25,920 bases of DNA from JASHUC01 sp035606175 (GTDB lineage: Bacteria; Pseudomonadota; Gammaproteobacteria; Steroidobacterales; Steroidobacteraceae), in assembly GCA_035606175.1 (NCBI GenBank), contig DATNFW010000077.1, positions 1-25,920 on the forward strand, read 5' to 3'. The notes beneath the pieces were generated by a model that saw nothing but the letters and a program-made list of their open reading frames with translations, did no database searches and was not told where the DNA came from. The translations under genes were made by a program, and so were the position numbers. Shown piece by piece: positions 15,998 through 23,173 of this stretch (the first letter of the stretch is position 1; the number at the start of each line of letters is the position of its first letter).

Positions 15998-16483
15998 ATG
16001 ACGAGCCCGCCCGAAAACCAGAGTTCCCGGCTGTACTTCGACGACCTCAAGGTCGGGCAGCGTTTCACCTCTCCCGCCAGCTACACGATCGACGCGGAGC
16101 AGATCAGAGCGTTCGCTGCGCAGTTCGATCCGCAACCGTTTCATCTCGACGAAAGCGCCGGTCGCGCGACGGTCTTCGGCGGTCTCGTGGCAAGCGGATG
16201 GCACACGGCGGCTCTCACGATGCGGCTCGTCGTACAGAGCGGTCCGCCGCTTGCCGGCGGGACCGTAGGTCTCGGTGCGGAGCTCAGCTGGCACGAGCCC
16301 GTGCGTCCGGGCGACACGCTGCACGTGCGTGCCGAGGTGATCGAGGCAATCCCCTCACGATCGCGTCCCGACCGCGGCCGCGTCGTCATGCGCACCGAAA
16401 CGCTCAACCAGCACGGGACGGTCGTACAGACTTGCATCTCCAAGGTACTCGTGCCACGGCGCGCTCAGCCGGCAGGCAGCTGA
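15998..16483 (+). CDS. MaoC-family hot-dog dehydratase
   Basis: A 161-aa single hot-dog domain protein. The ATG at 15998 has GGAG upstream. Residues 36-70 hold the MaoC active-site pattern 'IRAFAAQFDPQPFHLDE', with Asp44 and His49 in the place of the catalytic Asp/His pair of (R)-specific enoyl-CoA hydratases. They are followed by 'FGGLVASGWHTAALTMRL' and 'HEPVRPGDTLHVRAEV'. Members hydrate or dehydrate enoyl-CoA/3-hydroxyacyl-CoA thioesters in the cytoplasm. It probably works with the ADC-like protein upstream on a short acyl substrate, but no other acyl-CoA genes are adjacent. Confidence 0.92.
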   Translation: MTSPPENQSSRLYFDDLKVGQRFTSPASYTIDAEQIRAFAAQFDPQPFHLDESAGRATVFGGLVASGWHTAALTMRLVVQSGPPLAGGTVGLGAELSWHEPVRPGDTLHVRAEVIEAIPSRSRPDRGRVVMRTETLNQHGTVVQTCISKVLVPRRAQPAGS

Positions 16484-16541
16484 CCGGGCGATCCCGGGCG
16501 CGGGCAAACGTCAGCTGGCGCGCGAGCGCGGCCGTCGGTGA

Positions 16542-16559
16542 GCACCCATCCCGGGGTGC
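16542..16559 (+). terminator. Short stem-loop after the MaoC gene
   Basis: GCACCC-ATCCCG-GGGTGC forms a 6-bp stem 59 bases past the MaoC stop and 48 bases before the next start. No U-run follows; weak candidate. Confidence 0.25.
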
Positions 16560-16606
16560 CCTGCGGTCAAGGTGCGAATAGCGGCGGCACGGGTTATCAT
16601 CGCCGC

Positions 16607-16813
16607 ATGACCAAACTCGAAAAACCCCTCAAGCGGGAGCTCGCGATCGGCGAGCAGGCCTATGTGCTCACGATTGCCCCGGAAGGCCTGAAGCTCACGC
16701 TCAAAGGTCATCGCAAAGGCCGCGAGATCGCCTGGCGCGAGCTGGTAAGCGGGGATGCGGAGTCAGCCGAGTCGGAGGCTCCGCTCGCGAGTCCGGGCGC
16801 ACCTACGGCCTGA
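16607..16813 (+). CDS. Small conserved-looking basic protein (68 aa)
   Basis: A 68-aa protein from the ATG at 16607 (MTKLEKPLKRELAIGEQAYV). It has a regular beta-rich pattern 'AYVLTIAPEGLKLTLKGHRKGREIAWRELVSGD' (outline) and an Ala/Ser/Pro-rich tail. The balanced charge and alternating strands look like a real protein. I have a vague memory of similar small proteins in proteobacteria, without function. It is followed by a strong hairpin facing the convergent oxidoreductase gene. Confidence 0.7.
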   Translation: MTKLEKPLKRELAIGEQAYVLTIAPEGLKLTLKGHRKGREIAWRELVSGDAESAESEAPLASPGAPTA

Positions 16814-16836
16814 TCGGGCCGACATCCCCTCACCGA

Positions 16837-16861
16837 CATCGCCTACTCGAAGTAGGCGATG
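16837..16861. terminator. Perfect 10-bp hairpin between convergent genes
   Basis: CATCGCCTAC-TCGAA-GTAGGCGATG forms a perfect 10-bp stem with a 5-base loop, lying 24 bases after the 68-aa gene and over the last codons and stop of the CmcJ-like gene. It is suited to end transcription from both sides, though no T-run is seen. Confidence 0.6.
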
Positions 16862-17808
16862 GTGCGGAACTCAATGCTGTGCCGAGGTTTCGCGTCCGGG
16901 AATGTCGGATCGCGGAATGCCGTGTGCGGCGTGCGCCAGACGCGTGCGCGATCCGAATCGTGGAACTTCACCACAATCGCCTCATCGCGCGTCATGCGCG
17001 AGAAGTACCACCAACGGTGCGCCGGGCTGAAATGGAAGATCGCCGCGCCGGGCACTTGATCCTCGTTCTGCATCGGGCCGAGCATCGTCGATTCATCGGG
17101 AATATTGTCCACGACGAACATCGTGTTCGTCGTCCCCTCCTCCGCGCGCACGCTGCGCCCATCGCACACCGCTAGCGGGGTATCTTGCGGCGGCTCCGAA
17201 AACGCTCGCCAGAAGCTCGAGTAGAGGAATCGCGAATAGCCCGGACCGCCCGTGAACGCGCGCTCGTACGTTGAACGCGCCATGCGATCGGCGCGGTCGG
17301 GCGCGGTATCGACGTGTGCCTCGCCGGCGGGCGGTTGTACGCCACCGCTATGCGTGTAGCCCACCGTCCGATGCTTGAATCGTGTGAGATCGCCTGAGGT
17401 GCGTGCCATCCAGCCGAGCGTTGCAACGCGCGTCGCTCCCGTCACCGCCTTCACGGCCGCGGCGACTTCGCCGGGATAGATGGCATCGACCTCCGCGCGG
17501 TCGAAGAAGTCGCGCACTGCGCTCACGTGGCGCACGAGCTCGAACCCATGAGTATCGAGCTTGAAATGCCCGGCGATCGGGCGCGCATCGCGGACCTTGA
17601 CGGTATGCGCCTCGTATTGGCCGGTATTGTGCTCGACGCCTGGTGCGACGAAGCGGCGGTTGATGAACGAGCCGTGCGCGACGTACACGATCTGGGCCTC
17701 GACGCTGCGCGCATTGTCCTCGACGCTGCGCGCGCGGTCCTCGATGCCGGCGCGGCTCGCACGATCGCTCTCGCCTGCAGCCGCGTGCCCCCTCTTCGAG
17801 CTCTCCAT
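16843..17808 (-). CDS. CmcJ/NvfI-type non-haem iron oxidoreductase
   Basis: A 321-aa protein of the CmcJ/AsaB/NvfI family, known from cephamycin 7-alpha-methoxylation (CmcJ partner) and fungal natural-product oxygenases. Matching motifs in order: 'HGFELVRHVSAVRDFFD' (~87-103), 'AIYPGEVAAAVKAVTGATRV', 'AHVDTAPDRADR' with His165 and Asp167 as likely iron ligands, 'PLAVCDGRSV', and 'HRWWYFSRMTRDEAIVVKFHD' with His264. It closes with 'PHTAFRDP' and 'RHSIEFRTIAYF', whose Arg probably binds the co-substrate. The first ~40 residues are Arg/Ala/Ser-rich with a doubled 'ARSVE' motif and lie outside the family. The ATG overlaps the upstream DUF885 stop as TGATG, so translation is coupled. The substrate is unknown. 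Confidence 0.85.
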   Translation of the reverse strand: MESSKRGHAAAGESDRASRAGIEDRARSVEDNARSVEAQIVYVAHGSFINRRFVAPGVEHNTGQYEAHTVKVRDARPIAGHFKLDTHGFELVRHVSAVRDFFDRAEVDAIYPGEVAAAVKAVTGATRVATLGWMARTSGDLTRFKHRTVGYTHSGGVQPPAGEAHVDTAPDRADRMARSTYERAFTGGPGYSRFLYSSFWRAFSEPPQDTPLAVCDGRSVRAEEGTTNTMFVVDNIPDESTMLGPMQNEDQVPGAAIFHFSPAHRWWYFSRMTRDEAIVVKFHDSDRARVWRTPHTAFRDPTFPDAKPRHSIEFRTIAYFE

Positions 17809-19613
17809 CAGAACAACGACCCCTCGTCGCTTCCCAGCATCTCCTCGCGTACGAGGGGGATCGGAGGCCCGCCGTACGTCAGGAATTTGTCGTGGAAAGC
17901 GCGCCAGTAGGTGCGCGGGTCGGATGCGCTGGCGGCGCCCGGCTGGCGCGCCACCCAGTCGTCGCGGAGCTTGCGGATCATGAGCTTGCCGAGCGTGTAG
18001 TTGAGGTAAGCCGGATCGTAGGTGCCGCGGGCCGCCTGCTGCTCGGCATCGCCCGCATCGGCGAAGGCGCGCTCGCGAAACATCCGGTCGGACTCCTCCA
18101 CGGTCATGCCCTCGGTGTGCAGACCGATGCTCGAGAGGAACCTCACATCGCGCAGCAGCGCCTCGGTGAGCTCGCCCACGTGCTGTTCGGGATCGCCGTT
18201 GCCGAGCCCCTCATCCCACATCATCTCCTCGCAGTAGTGCGCCCAACCCTCCGCGTAGGCATACGTCACCCAGAGCGCCGCGATCTTCGAGGGATTGCGA
18301 TTCGAATAAGAAAACTGCAGGAAATGTCCCGGCCACACTTCGTGCACGCTCGTATAGAGCAGCGTCGCCTTGCCGGGGATGTACTCCTCGCGCTTCTTCG
18401 CGCTCCAGGTGGGATCGGGCGGCGCGATGTTGTATTCCGAGGCGAGCGCCTTGTCATAGGGACCGGGAACTTCGATGAACGCGAAGTTCGCTCGGTTGTA
18501 GGGCGGCGCGAGCACGACGTGCACCTCGTTGTCGCTCGGAACGTCGACGATCCGGTGCTGCACGACGAACGCCTTCAGCATCGTGAGCTGCTCTGCCGCG
18601 GCTTGGACCGTGCTCCCCTTCGGCTTGTCGGCGCGCATGCGCGCGACACACTCGGTGAGGCTCGCCCCAGGTGCGAACTGCGCGCACGCCTCGCCCAGAG
18701 CCTGCGTATTTCGATCGAGGTCGCGGCGGCCGATCTCGGCGAGCTTCTCGACGGGCATGTCGACACCGTCCGTATCGCGCAGCATCTCCTCGAAGAGCGG
18801 CTTTCCGAGAGCGAATTTGCCCGTCGCATGTACTCGGCGCGACTCGAGCCAGGACTTCAGCCGCTCCATCGCCTGTGCAGCGGCGTCGTCGGCCTCCATG
18901 AGCTCTTTCTGAGCATTGGGGTCCTCGACCGACGCGAATACCTGCGGCACGTCGCGGCGGAAGAACTCCGCGTAGCCGCCGAAGCCGGAAATGCCGCGCT
19001 CGATGAAGGTGCGCGGGAGCGGCGCGCGCAGATTCGCGCGAATGTCGGCGGCGATCTGCGGGATCGCGCGCGCGTAGCCCAGGTAGCCCTGCAAGCGGGT
19101 CGCGAGCGGCGCGTATTTGCGAGAGAGATAGACGTTCGGATCGAGCAGATCGATGTACCAGGCGGGATTGCGGAAAGGGAACTTCGCGCGATCGAGCCAA
19201 AAGAGGTCCGTATCGATGACACTGAGCAGATACTCGCGCTCGAAGCGCTGCTCCGAGGAGAGCGTCGACGGATCGAACGCGATGACTTGCGTGCGGCACT
19301 TCTCGAGGTGTGCGACTTCCTTCGCGATTCCGGCTGCCGACAGATCGGGCATGTCGCCGTCGAACTCATGGCGACCCGCCTCGACCGCGAACATGGGACG
19401 TGCCCTGAAATAGTCCTCGATGAACCGGTTCGCGTACGAGTCCCACGCGGACTGCTGTGAAGCCCTCGGAGGCGGCGCTTCCGACGGCGCCCAGGCCGCG
19501 CGCGGAGGCGCCTGACGCGCGCACGCGCTCAGTACGCTTGCGGCCGCGACGATCAGCACCGGAGTCGCCACCGCTCCCCAAATTCTCCTGGCGCTCGAGC
19601 ACGAATCCTTCAC
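17808..19613 (-). CDS. DUF885-family (M32-like) metallopeptidase lipoprotein
   Basis: About 601 aa. I start it at the GTG at 19613, which has GGAGG 4 bases upstream and leads directly into a lipoprotein signal ending in lipobox LSAC (Cys31). The ATG at 19703 would add 30 residues without a ribosome site. The body is the helical DUF885 domain with its zinc-type motif 'SVHEVWPGHFLQ' (HExxxGH, residues ~424-430) and the downstream 'EGWAHYCEEM' carrying the third ligand Glu (~455). These are arranged like gluzincin carboxypeptidases. The mature protein should be anchored in the periplasm or outer membrane and cleave peptides; actual activity is rarely shown for the family. It is translationally coupled to the CmcJ-like gene downstream. 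Confidence 0.9.
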   Translation of the reverse strand: MKDSCSSARRIWGAVATPVLIVAAASVLSACARQAPPRAAWAPSEAPPPRASQQSAWDSYANRFIEDYFRARPMFAVEAGRHEFDGDMPDLSAAGIAKEVAHLEKCRTQVIAFDPSTLSSEQRFEREYLLSVIDTDLFWLDRAKFPFRNPAWYIDLLDPNVYLSRKYAPLATRLQGYLGYARAIPQIAADIRANLRAPLPRTFIERGISGFGGYAEFFRRDVPQVFASVEDPNAQKELMEADDAAAQAMERLKSWLESRRVHATGKFALGKPLFEEMLRDTDGVDMPVEKLAEIGRRDLDRNTQALGEACAQFAPGASLTECVARMRADKPKGSTVQAAAEQLTMLKAFVVQHRIVDVPSDNEVHVVLAPPYNRANFAFIEVPGPYDKALASEYNIAPPDPTWSAKKREEYIPGKATLLYTSVHEVWPGHFLQFSYSNRNPSKIAALWVTYAYAEGWAHYCEEMMWDEGLGNGDPEQHVGELTEALLRDVRFLSSIGLHTEGMTVEESDRMFRERAFADAGDAEQQAARGTYDPAYLNYTLGKLMIRKLRDDWVARQPGAASASDPRTYWRAFHDKFLTYGGPPIPLVREEMLGSDEGSLF

Positions 19614-19737
19614 GATGCCTCCGGCGCGATGAGCGAAAGCCGGGTATTTTGCGCCAGCAAAGCCGCCGAGACGAGATCGCGGCCGCGAAGCGGCGCCGCG
19701 CACTGTGCGAGAGAATGTCGACAGCGCGCGACCGCCG

Positions 19738-19808
19738 CTCAGTGCCTCGGGCTCACTCAGCGCCTCCGGGCTCGCTGAGTGCCCGCGCTGCTCAGTGCCT
19801 TCGGCCTG
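19738..19808. repeat. Four imperfect ~18-bp tandem repeats
   Basis: Copies of CTCAGTGCCTCGGGCTC-type sequence begin at 19738, 19756, 19775 and 19791 (16-19 bp each; the third is shortened and reads CTGAGTGCC). The last copy runs over the stop and final codons of the DJ-1 gene. CTCAG/CTGAG halves can pair, giving small stems. Confidence 0.6.
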
Positions 19809-20400
19809 CTTCGCCGCTCGGCCGCCGGGTAACGCGTCCCGCCTGCGGCCCGCCGGTCTGTCGTGCCCCAGCGAATGTCTCGATCATCGTACGATTGAAC
19901 GCAGGAATGTCTTGTGGCTTGCGGCTCGAGACGAGGCCCGCGTCCACGACCACTTCCTGATCGACCCAGGTCGCGCCCGCGTTGCGCAAATCCGTTTTGA
20001 GCGATGGCCACGAAGTGATCGTACGATCGCGAACAACGTCCGCCTCGATCAAGGTCCACGGTCCATGGCAGATCACCGCGACGGGCTTGCCGGCCTCGAA
20101 GAAGTCGCGCACGAATTGCACCGCTCGCGGCTGGGTACGCAGCTGATCGGGGTTGGCGACACCGCCGGGCAGCAGCAAGGCATCGAACTCGCTCGCGTCC
20201 GCCTGATCGAGCGACACGTCGACCTTCACCTTCGCGCCTTTGTCGAAATGCTTCCAGCCCTGCACCTCGCCCTTTGCGGGCGAGACGACGAGCGTCTCTG
20301 CGCCCGATTCCTCCAGCGCCTTCTTCGGCTCGAGAAGCTCTGCCTGCTCGAAGCCCTCCGCGGCCAGAATGGCGATTTTCATGCCGTCGAGCTGTGCCAT
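19792..20400 (-). CDS. DJ-1/PfpI-family protein (type 1 glutamine amidotransferase fold)
   Basis: A 202-aa protein with a perfect AAGGAGG 8 bases before its ATG. Motifs: 'KIAILAAEGFEQAELLEP' (8-25, with the conserved Glu), 'FDALLLPGGVANPDQLR' (72-88) and the nucleophile elbow 'AVICHGPWTLIEA' with Cys111-His112. It ends 'RKPQDIPAFNRTMIETFA', the hallmark of the YhbO/PfpI subgroup, so residues 1-176 match a complete PfpI/YhbO protein. Such proteins are cytoplasmic and linked to oxidative, acid and carbonyl stress protection; a deglycase role has been proposed and disputed. The last ~25 residues (Arg/Gly-rich) run into a tandem repeat and look like a recent extension. Confidence 0.93.
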   Translation of the reverse strand: MAQLDGMKIAILAAEGFEQAELLEPKKALEESGAETLVVSPAKGEVQGWKHFDKGAKVKVDVSLDQADASEFDALLLPGGVANPDQLRTQPRAVQFVRDFFEAGKPVAVICHGPWTLIEADVVRDRTITSWPSLKTDLRNAGATWVDQEVVVDAGLVSSRKPQDIPAFNRTMIETFAGARQTGGPQAGRVTRRPSGEAGRRH

Positions 20401-20512
20401 GACGGGATCCTCCTTGGCTGATGGAACCTCGTCGACAAGCAGGAGGCGTGCCGGTCCCGCTGCCGCGATGTGAAGGAGTTGCGGAGGACCGCCGGGGCGT
20501 GCGCCCGGTGAC

Positions 20513-20743
20513 TCAATGCAATGTGGCGGAGGGCTCGAGCGCCCCGAGCATCCGCAAGGAATCCGTGAGACGCTTCATGCGCGTCAGACAGAGGAACGTG
20601 CGTTCCTCGGCACGCTGTGCACGCTGTACATCGCCGACCTGCCGATAGCGCATCGCTTTTGCAGCCCACGCGTCGCAGCACATGCTCGCGCGACGATGTG
20701 CCATAAATATTTTCTCGACTTTCTTCAATTGCTTACCAGGCAT
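20513..20743 (-). CDS. Small basic helical protein, unknown (76 aa)
   Basis: A 76-aa ORF starting MPGKQLKKVEKIFMAHRR. It is strongly helical and basic, with Cys22/Cys23, an 'AWAAKAMRYRQVGDVQRAQRAEER' segment and 'FLCLTRMKRLTDSLRML' (outline). The amino-acid make-up is balanced and unlike the shadow frames on the other strand. No good ribosome site precedes the ATG at 20743; Met14 (20704) is an alternative start. The 5' end lies in an AT-rich patch shared with the putative DAHP synthase leader promoter. Its function is unknown. Confidence 0.55.
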   Translation of the reverse strand: MPGKQLKKVEKIFMAHRRASMCCDAWAAKAMRYRQVGDVQRAQRAEERTFLCLTRMKRLTDSLRMLGALEPSATLH

Positions 20744-20757
20744 AGTTAACTTAAGAT
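20729..20757 (+). promoter_or_regulatory. Candidate sigma-70 promoter for the DAHP synthase leader
   Basis: TTGCTT (20729-20734), a 17-bp spacer and TAAGAT (20752-20757) sit in the only AT-rich island upstream of the leader ORF. Matches to consensus are 3/6 and 4/6 with ideal spacing. Initiation near 20764 would give a leader RNA of about 260 bases to the terminator. The assignment is by eye. Confidence 0.4.
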
Positions 20758-20880
20758 ATCACGTACGACGCGGAGCCGTCATGTGCTACAAGCAAGTGCC
20801 GCGCCAAAGCTGCCCGGCGCCTGCCCGCGATTGCACGCTCGCTTGCCCGCGATGGACCCGTCGTGATATCACTGCAGTCG

Positions 20881-20967
20881 ATGATCGAGCCACGCTTCAG
20901 CCGCTCCTACCGGTACTTTTATTGGCCACGCTCGCGGGCGGTTGCGGGGCTGAGCTCGATCCCATGA
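20881..20967 (+). CDS. Aromatic-rich attenuator leader peptide (28 aa)
   Basis: This short ORF begins at ATG 20881 and ends at TGA 20965-20967. Codons 10-15 (20908-20925) read TAC CGG TAC TTT TAT TGG, that is Tyr-Arg-Tyr-Phe-Tyr-Trp, and codon 6 is Phe: six aromatic residues in 28. It ends 30 bases before the left arm of an intrinsic terminator, which itself lies 35 bases upstream of a DAHP synthase gene. This matches known ribosome-mediated attenuators (trp, pheA), where stalling at codons for the end product allows read-through. It would sense Tyr, Phe and Trp charging. No strong ribosome site precedes the ATG; an in-frame GTG at 20863 is an alternative. Not previously known to me for a DAHP synthase in this group. 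Confidence 0.8.
   Translation: MIEPRFSRSYRYFYWPRSRAVAGLSSIP
20897..20953 (+). promoter_or_regulatory. Alternative RNA pairings of the attenuator (protector and antiterminator arms)
   Basis: GGCGGTT at 20937-20943 is perfectly complementary to AACCGCC at 20998-21004, the left arm of the terminator, and so can form an antiterminator. TCAGCCGC at 20897-20904 can pair with GCGGGGCTGA at 20944-20953 (two bulged Gs), a possible protector stem that overlaps the aromatic codons. These are by-eye pairings, not folded by program. Confidence 0.5.
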
Positions 20968-20997
20968 ACTAGACGAACGAGAGAGCACACCCGAAAG

Positions 20998-21025
20998 AAC
21001 CGCCAGGCCCCTGGCGGTTTTTTTT
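20998..21025 (+). terminator. Intrinsic terminator upstream of DAHP synthase (attenuator)
   Basis: AACCGCCAG and CTGGCGGTT form a perfect 9-bp stem with a GCCC loop, and the right arm merges into a run of eight Ts (21018-21025). This is the only textbook Rho-independent terminator in the window. It stands inside the leader of the DAHP synthase gene rather than after a gene, as expected for attenuation. Confidence 0.93.
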
Positions 21026-21060
21026 GGCCCCGGGGACCCGAGCGAACCGGAGCCGAGCAT

Positions 21061-22152
21061 ATGCATACGCAGACCGACGACCTTCGCATCCGCGGGATGA
21101 CGGAGCTCGCGACGCCCGAGGAGGTCACTCGCGAGCGTCCTTGCAGCGACCTCGCCGCCAAGACGGTGAGCGCTGCGCGTGCCGCGTTGCAGGAGATCTT
21201 GCACGGGCGCGACGAGCGCATTGCCGTGGTAATCGGCCCGTGCTCGATCCACGACGTTCGGGCGGCGCGCGAATACGCCGAGCGCCTGGCGCGCGAGCGC
21301 GCGCGGCTCGGGGATGCGCTCGAGCTCGTGATGCGTGTTTATTTCGAGAAGCCGCGAACGACGGTCGGCTGGAAGGGGCTCATCAACGATCCGGATCTCG
21401 ATGGGCGCTTCCGCATCAACCACGGCCTGAGACTCGCGCGCGGACTGCTCTCGGAAGTCAGCGAGCTCGGCGTGCCCGCAGGAAGCGAGCTCCTCGATAT
21501 CATCACGCCGCAATACATCGCGGATCTCATCTCCTGGGGGGCTATCGGCGCACGGACGACCGAGAGCCAGGTGCACCGCGAGCTCGCCTCCGGACTTTCT
21601 TGTCCGATCGGGTTCAAGAACGGAACGGACGGAAACGTGCGCATAGCCGTGGACGCCGTTCGCGCCGCCGCGCACCCGCACCACTTCCTCGCGGTGACCA
21701 AACAAGGGCGCAGCGCAATTGCCGCCACCTCTGGCAATGCGGACTGCCACATCATTCTGCGCGGCGGCCGCACTCCCAATTACGATGCGGCAAGCGTCGA
21801 GGCCGCTTGCCGTGAGATGGTATCCGCCGGGGTCGCGACCCGGCTGATGGTCGATGCGAGCCACGGCAACAGCGGCAAACGGCCGGAGCAGCAGCCGGCC
21901 GTCATCGAGGCGCTCGCCGCTCAGATCGAGGCGGGCGAGCGGCGCATCGGCGGCGTGATGATCGAGAGCAATCTCGTCGGCGGCCGGCAGGACCTCATCC
22001 CGGGTCGAGCGCTCGTGTATGGCCAGAGCATCACGGACGGATGTCTCGACTGGGTGAGCTCGGTCCGTGTCCTCGACCGCCTCGCCGAGGCGGTGCGACG
22101 CCGCGTGGCGCGAGCGCATGCCCGCGCAGGGGCAGGCGCCGCGCTCGGGTGA
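21061..22152 (+). CDS. aroG: 3-deoxy-D-arabino-heptulosonate-7-phosphate (DAHP) synthase, class I AroG-like
   Basis: A 363-aa cytoplasmic enzyme joining phosphoenolpyruvate and erythrose 4-phosphate, the first step of the shikimate pathway. GGAG lies 8 bases before the ATG. Metal and substrate motifs are all present: GPCSIHD (59-65, metal Cys61), KPRTTVGWKG (97-106), 'GARTTESQVHRELASGLS' (163-180), KNGTDG (186-191) and DASHGNS (265-271). Its length fits the AroF/G/H type (~350 aa). The stretch 'FLAVTKQGRSAI..TSGNADCH' resembles the Phe-sensitive AroG isozyme more than AroF or AroH, so allosteric control is probably kept, though which amino acid inhibits it cannot be read from sequence. It is preceded by an aromatic leader peptide and terminator, and is convergent with uppP 3 bases away. 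Confidence 0.95.
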   Translation: MHTQTDDLRIRGMTELATPEEVTRERPCSDLAAKTVSAARAALQEILHGRDERIAVVIGPCSIHDVRAAREYAERLARERARLGDALELVMRVYFEKPRTTVGWKGLINDPDLDGRFRINHGLRLARGLLSEVSELGVPAGSELLDIITPQYIADLISWGAIGARTTESQVHRELASGLSCPIGFKNGTDGNVRIAVDAVRAAAHPHHFLAVTKQGRSAIAATSGNADCHIILRGGRTPNYDAASVEAACREMVSAGVATRLMVDASHGNSGKRPEQQPAVIEALAAQIEAGERRIGGVMIESNLVGGRQDLIPGRALVYGQSITDGCLDWVSSVRVLDRLAEAVRRRVARAHARAGAGAALG

Positions 22153-22155
22153 GCC

Positions 22156-23034
22156 TCAGAAGCCTGAGAGATGCAACGCGGCGACGACGGCCGCAGCGAT
22201 GATGCAATAGATGCCGAAGTAGACCCACCGGCCGCGCTCGAGCCAAACGCTCAGCCATTTGAGCGCGAGCAGACCCGCGATGAACGCGAGCACTCCGCCG
22301 AAGATGCTCAGCTCCAGGTCGACCCGCAGCGCGCCGCGCGGCAGCGATTGCCCATGCTTGAACAGCCGCAGCAATTCGCGCCCCACGACCGGCGGCGTAA
22401 GCACCACCGCGAGCGCGAAGCTGAATGCCTCGGCCGTGACCTTGTCGACCCCGGCGAGCATCCCGGTCGAGATGGTTGCGCCGGATCGCGAAAAGCCGCG
22501 AAACGGCAGAGCGATCCCCTGCGCGAGCCCGATCAATGTGGACTGATTGAGACTCATCTCACCTCGGATCGGAATCTTATCGGGTGGTCGGCGCGCCGCC
22601 CGGCGGGCGCGCGCGTCGGAGACGATGATGAGAATACCGACGGCGAAGAGCGCCGGCGCAATCAGCTCGAGATGGCTGAACAGCTCCTCGATGTCCGCGT
22701 GCTCGGTACCGGGGAAGACCGCACGCACGACGAGCTTGCCGAGGCCGTATCCGATGATCCCGGTGAGCGCGGTCGCGATGACGACATGCGAGGCGAACCG
22801 CACGAAGGCCGCGCGCGATGCGAAGTACGTGAGCCGCCACTGCCGCCAGAAGTACGCAATGACCGCGAACATCGTGCCCGTATGCAGCAGCACGAGCAGC
22901 AGGGTCAGCGCCGGCGCGGAGGGATCGAGCCCCATGAGCTTCTCCGCGACGACGACGTGCGCGGAACTCGACACCGGCAGCAGCTCGGCGAGACCCTGAA
23001 TGATGGCGAGCACGACGACATGGATCGGCGACAT
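22156..23034 (-). CDS. uppP: Undecaprenyl-diphosphatase UppP (BacA)
   Basis: A 292-aa polytopic inner-membrane protein that dephosphorylates undecaprenyl diphosphate to recycle the lipid carrier for peptidoglycan and O-antigen; overexpression of the family gives bacitracin resistance. The two catalytic regions are visible: 'QGLAELLPVSSSAH' (13-26), where Glu17 and the Ser/His follow the usual (E/Q)GLTE-LP-SSS-H pattern, and 'PFRGFSRSGATIS' with the conserved SRSG arginine. It has about eight hydrophobic helices. It is slightly longer than the usual ~270 aa because of a basic loop (RARRAARRPPDK) before the second motif, which also reads PFRGFSRSG instead of the common PG(T/V)SRSG. Confidence 0.94.
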   Translation of the reverse strand: MSPIHVVVLAIIQGLAELLPVSSSAHVVVAEKLMGLDPSAPALTLLLVLLHTGTMFAVIAYFWRQWRLTYFASRAAFVRFASHVVIATALTGIIGYGLGKLVVRAVFPGTEHADIEELFSHLELIAPALFAVGILIIVSDARARRAARRPPDKIPIRGEMSLNQSTLIGLAQGIALPFRGFSRSGATISTGMLAGVDKVTAEAFSFALAVVLTPPVVGRELLRLFKHGQSLPRGALRVDLELSIFGGVLAFIAGLLALKWLSVWLERGRWVYFGIYCIIAAAVVAALHLSGF

Positions 23035-23173
23035 GACGGTTCCGTGGGGCAGCGGCCGCGCAGCCGGGGCGGCGGTGGCGCGGCACTACAGCAGCCACCC
23101 TCCCCCGCGTCAACCCTCGAAGACCCACGTGCGTCACAGGGCGCGCACGTCGCACGGACTGCTAAGATGGCTC

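Noticed and set aside
17680..17745. Repeated GACGCTGCGCGC-type sequence at the start of the CmcJ-like gene
   Set aside because: Explained by the doubled ARSVE coding motif; too short and impure to call a separate repeat or array.
20781..20972. 63-codon plus-strand ORF ending in a lipobox-like segment
   Set aside because: Not listed as a gene: it overlaps the aromatic leader ORF, has a Cys/Pro/Arg-rich front half with no signal-peptide start next to the lipobox, and would leave only nine mature residues.
20869..22119. 416-codon minus-strand frame across the DAHP synthase gene
   Set aside because: Antisense shadow of a highly conserved enzyme.
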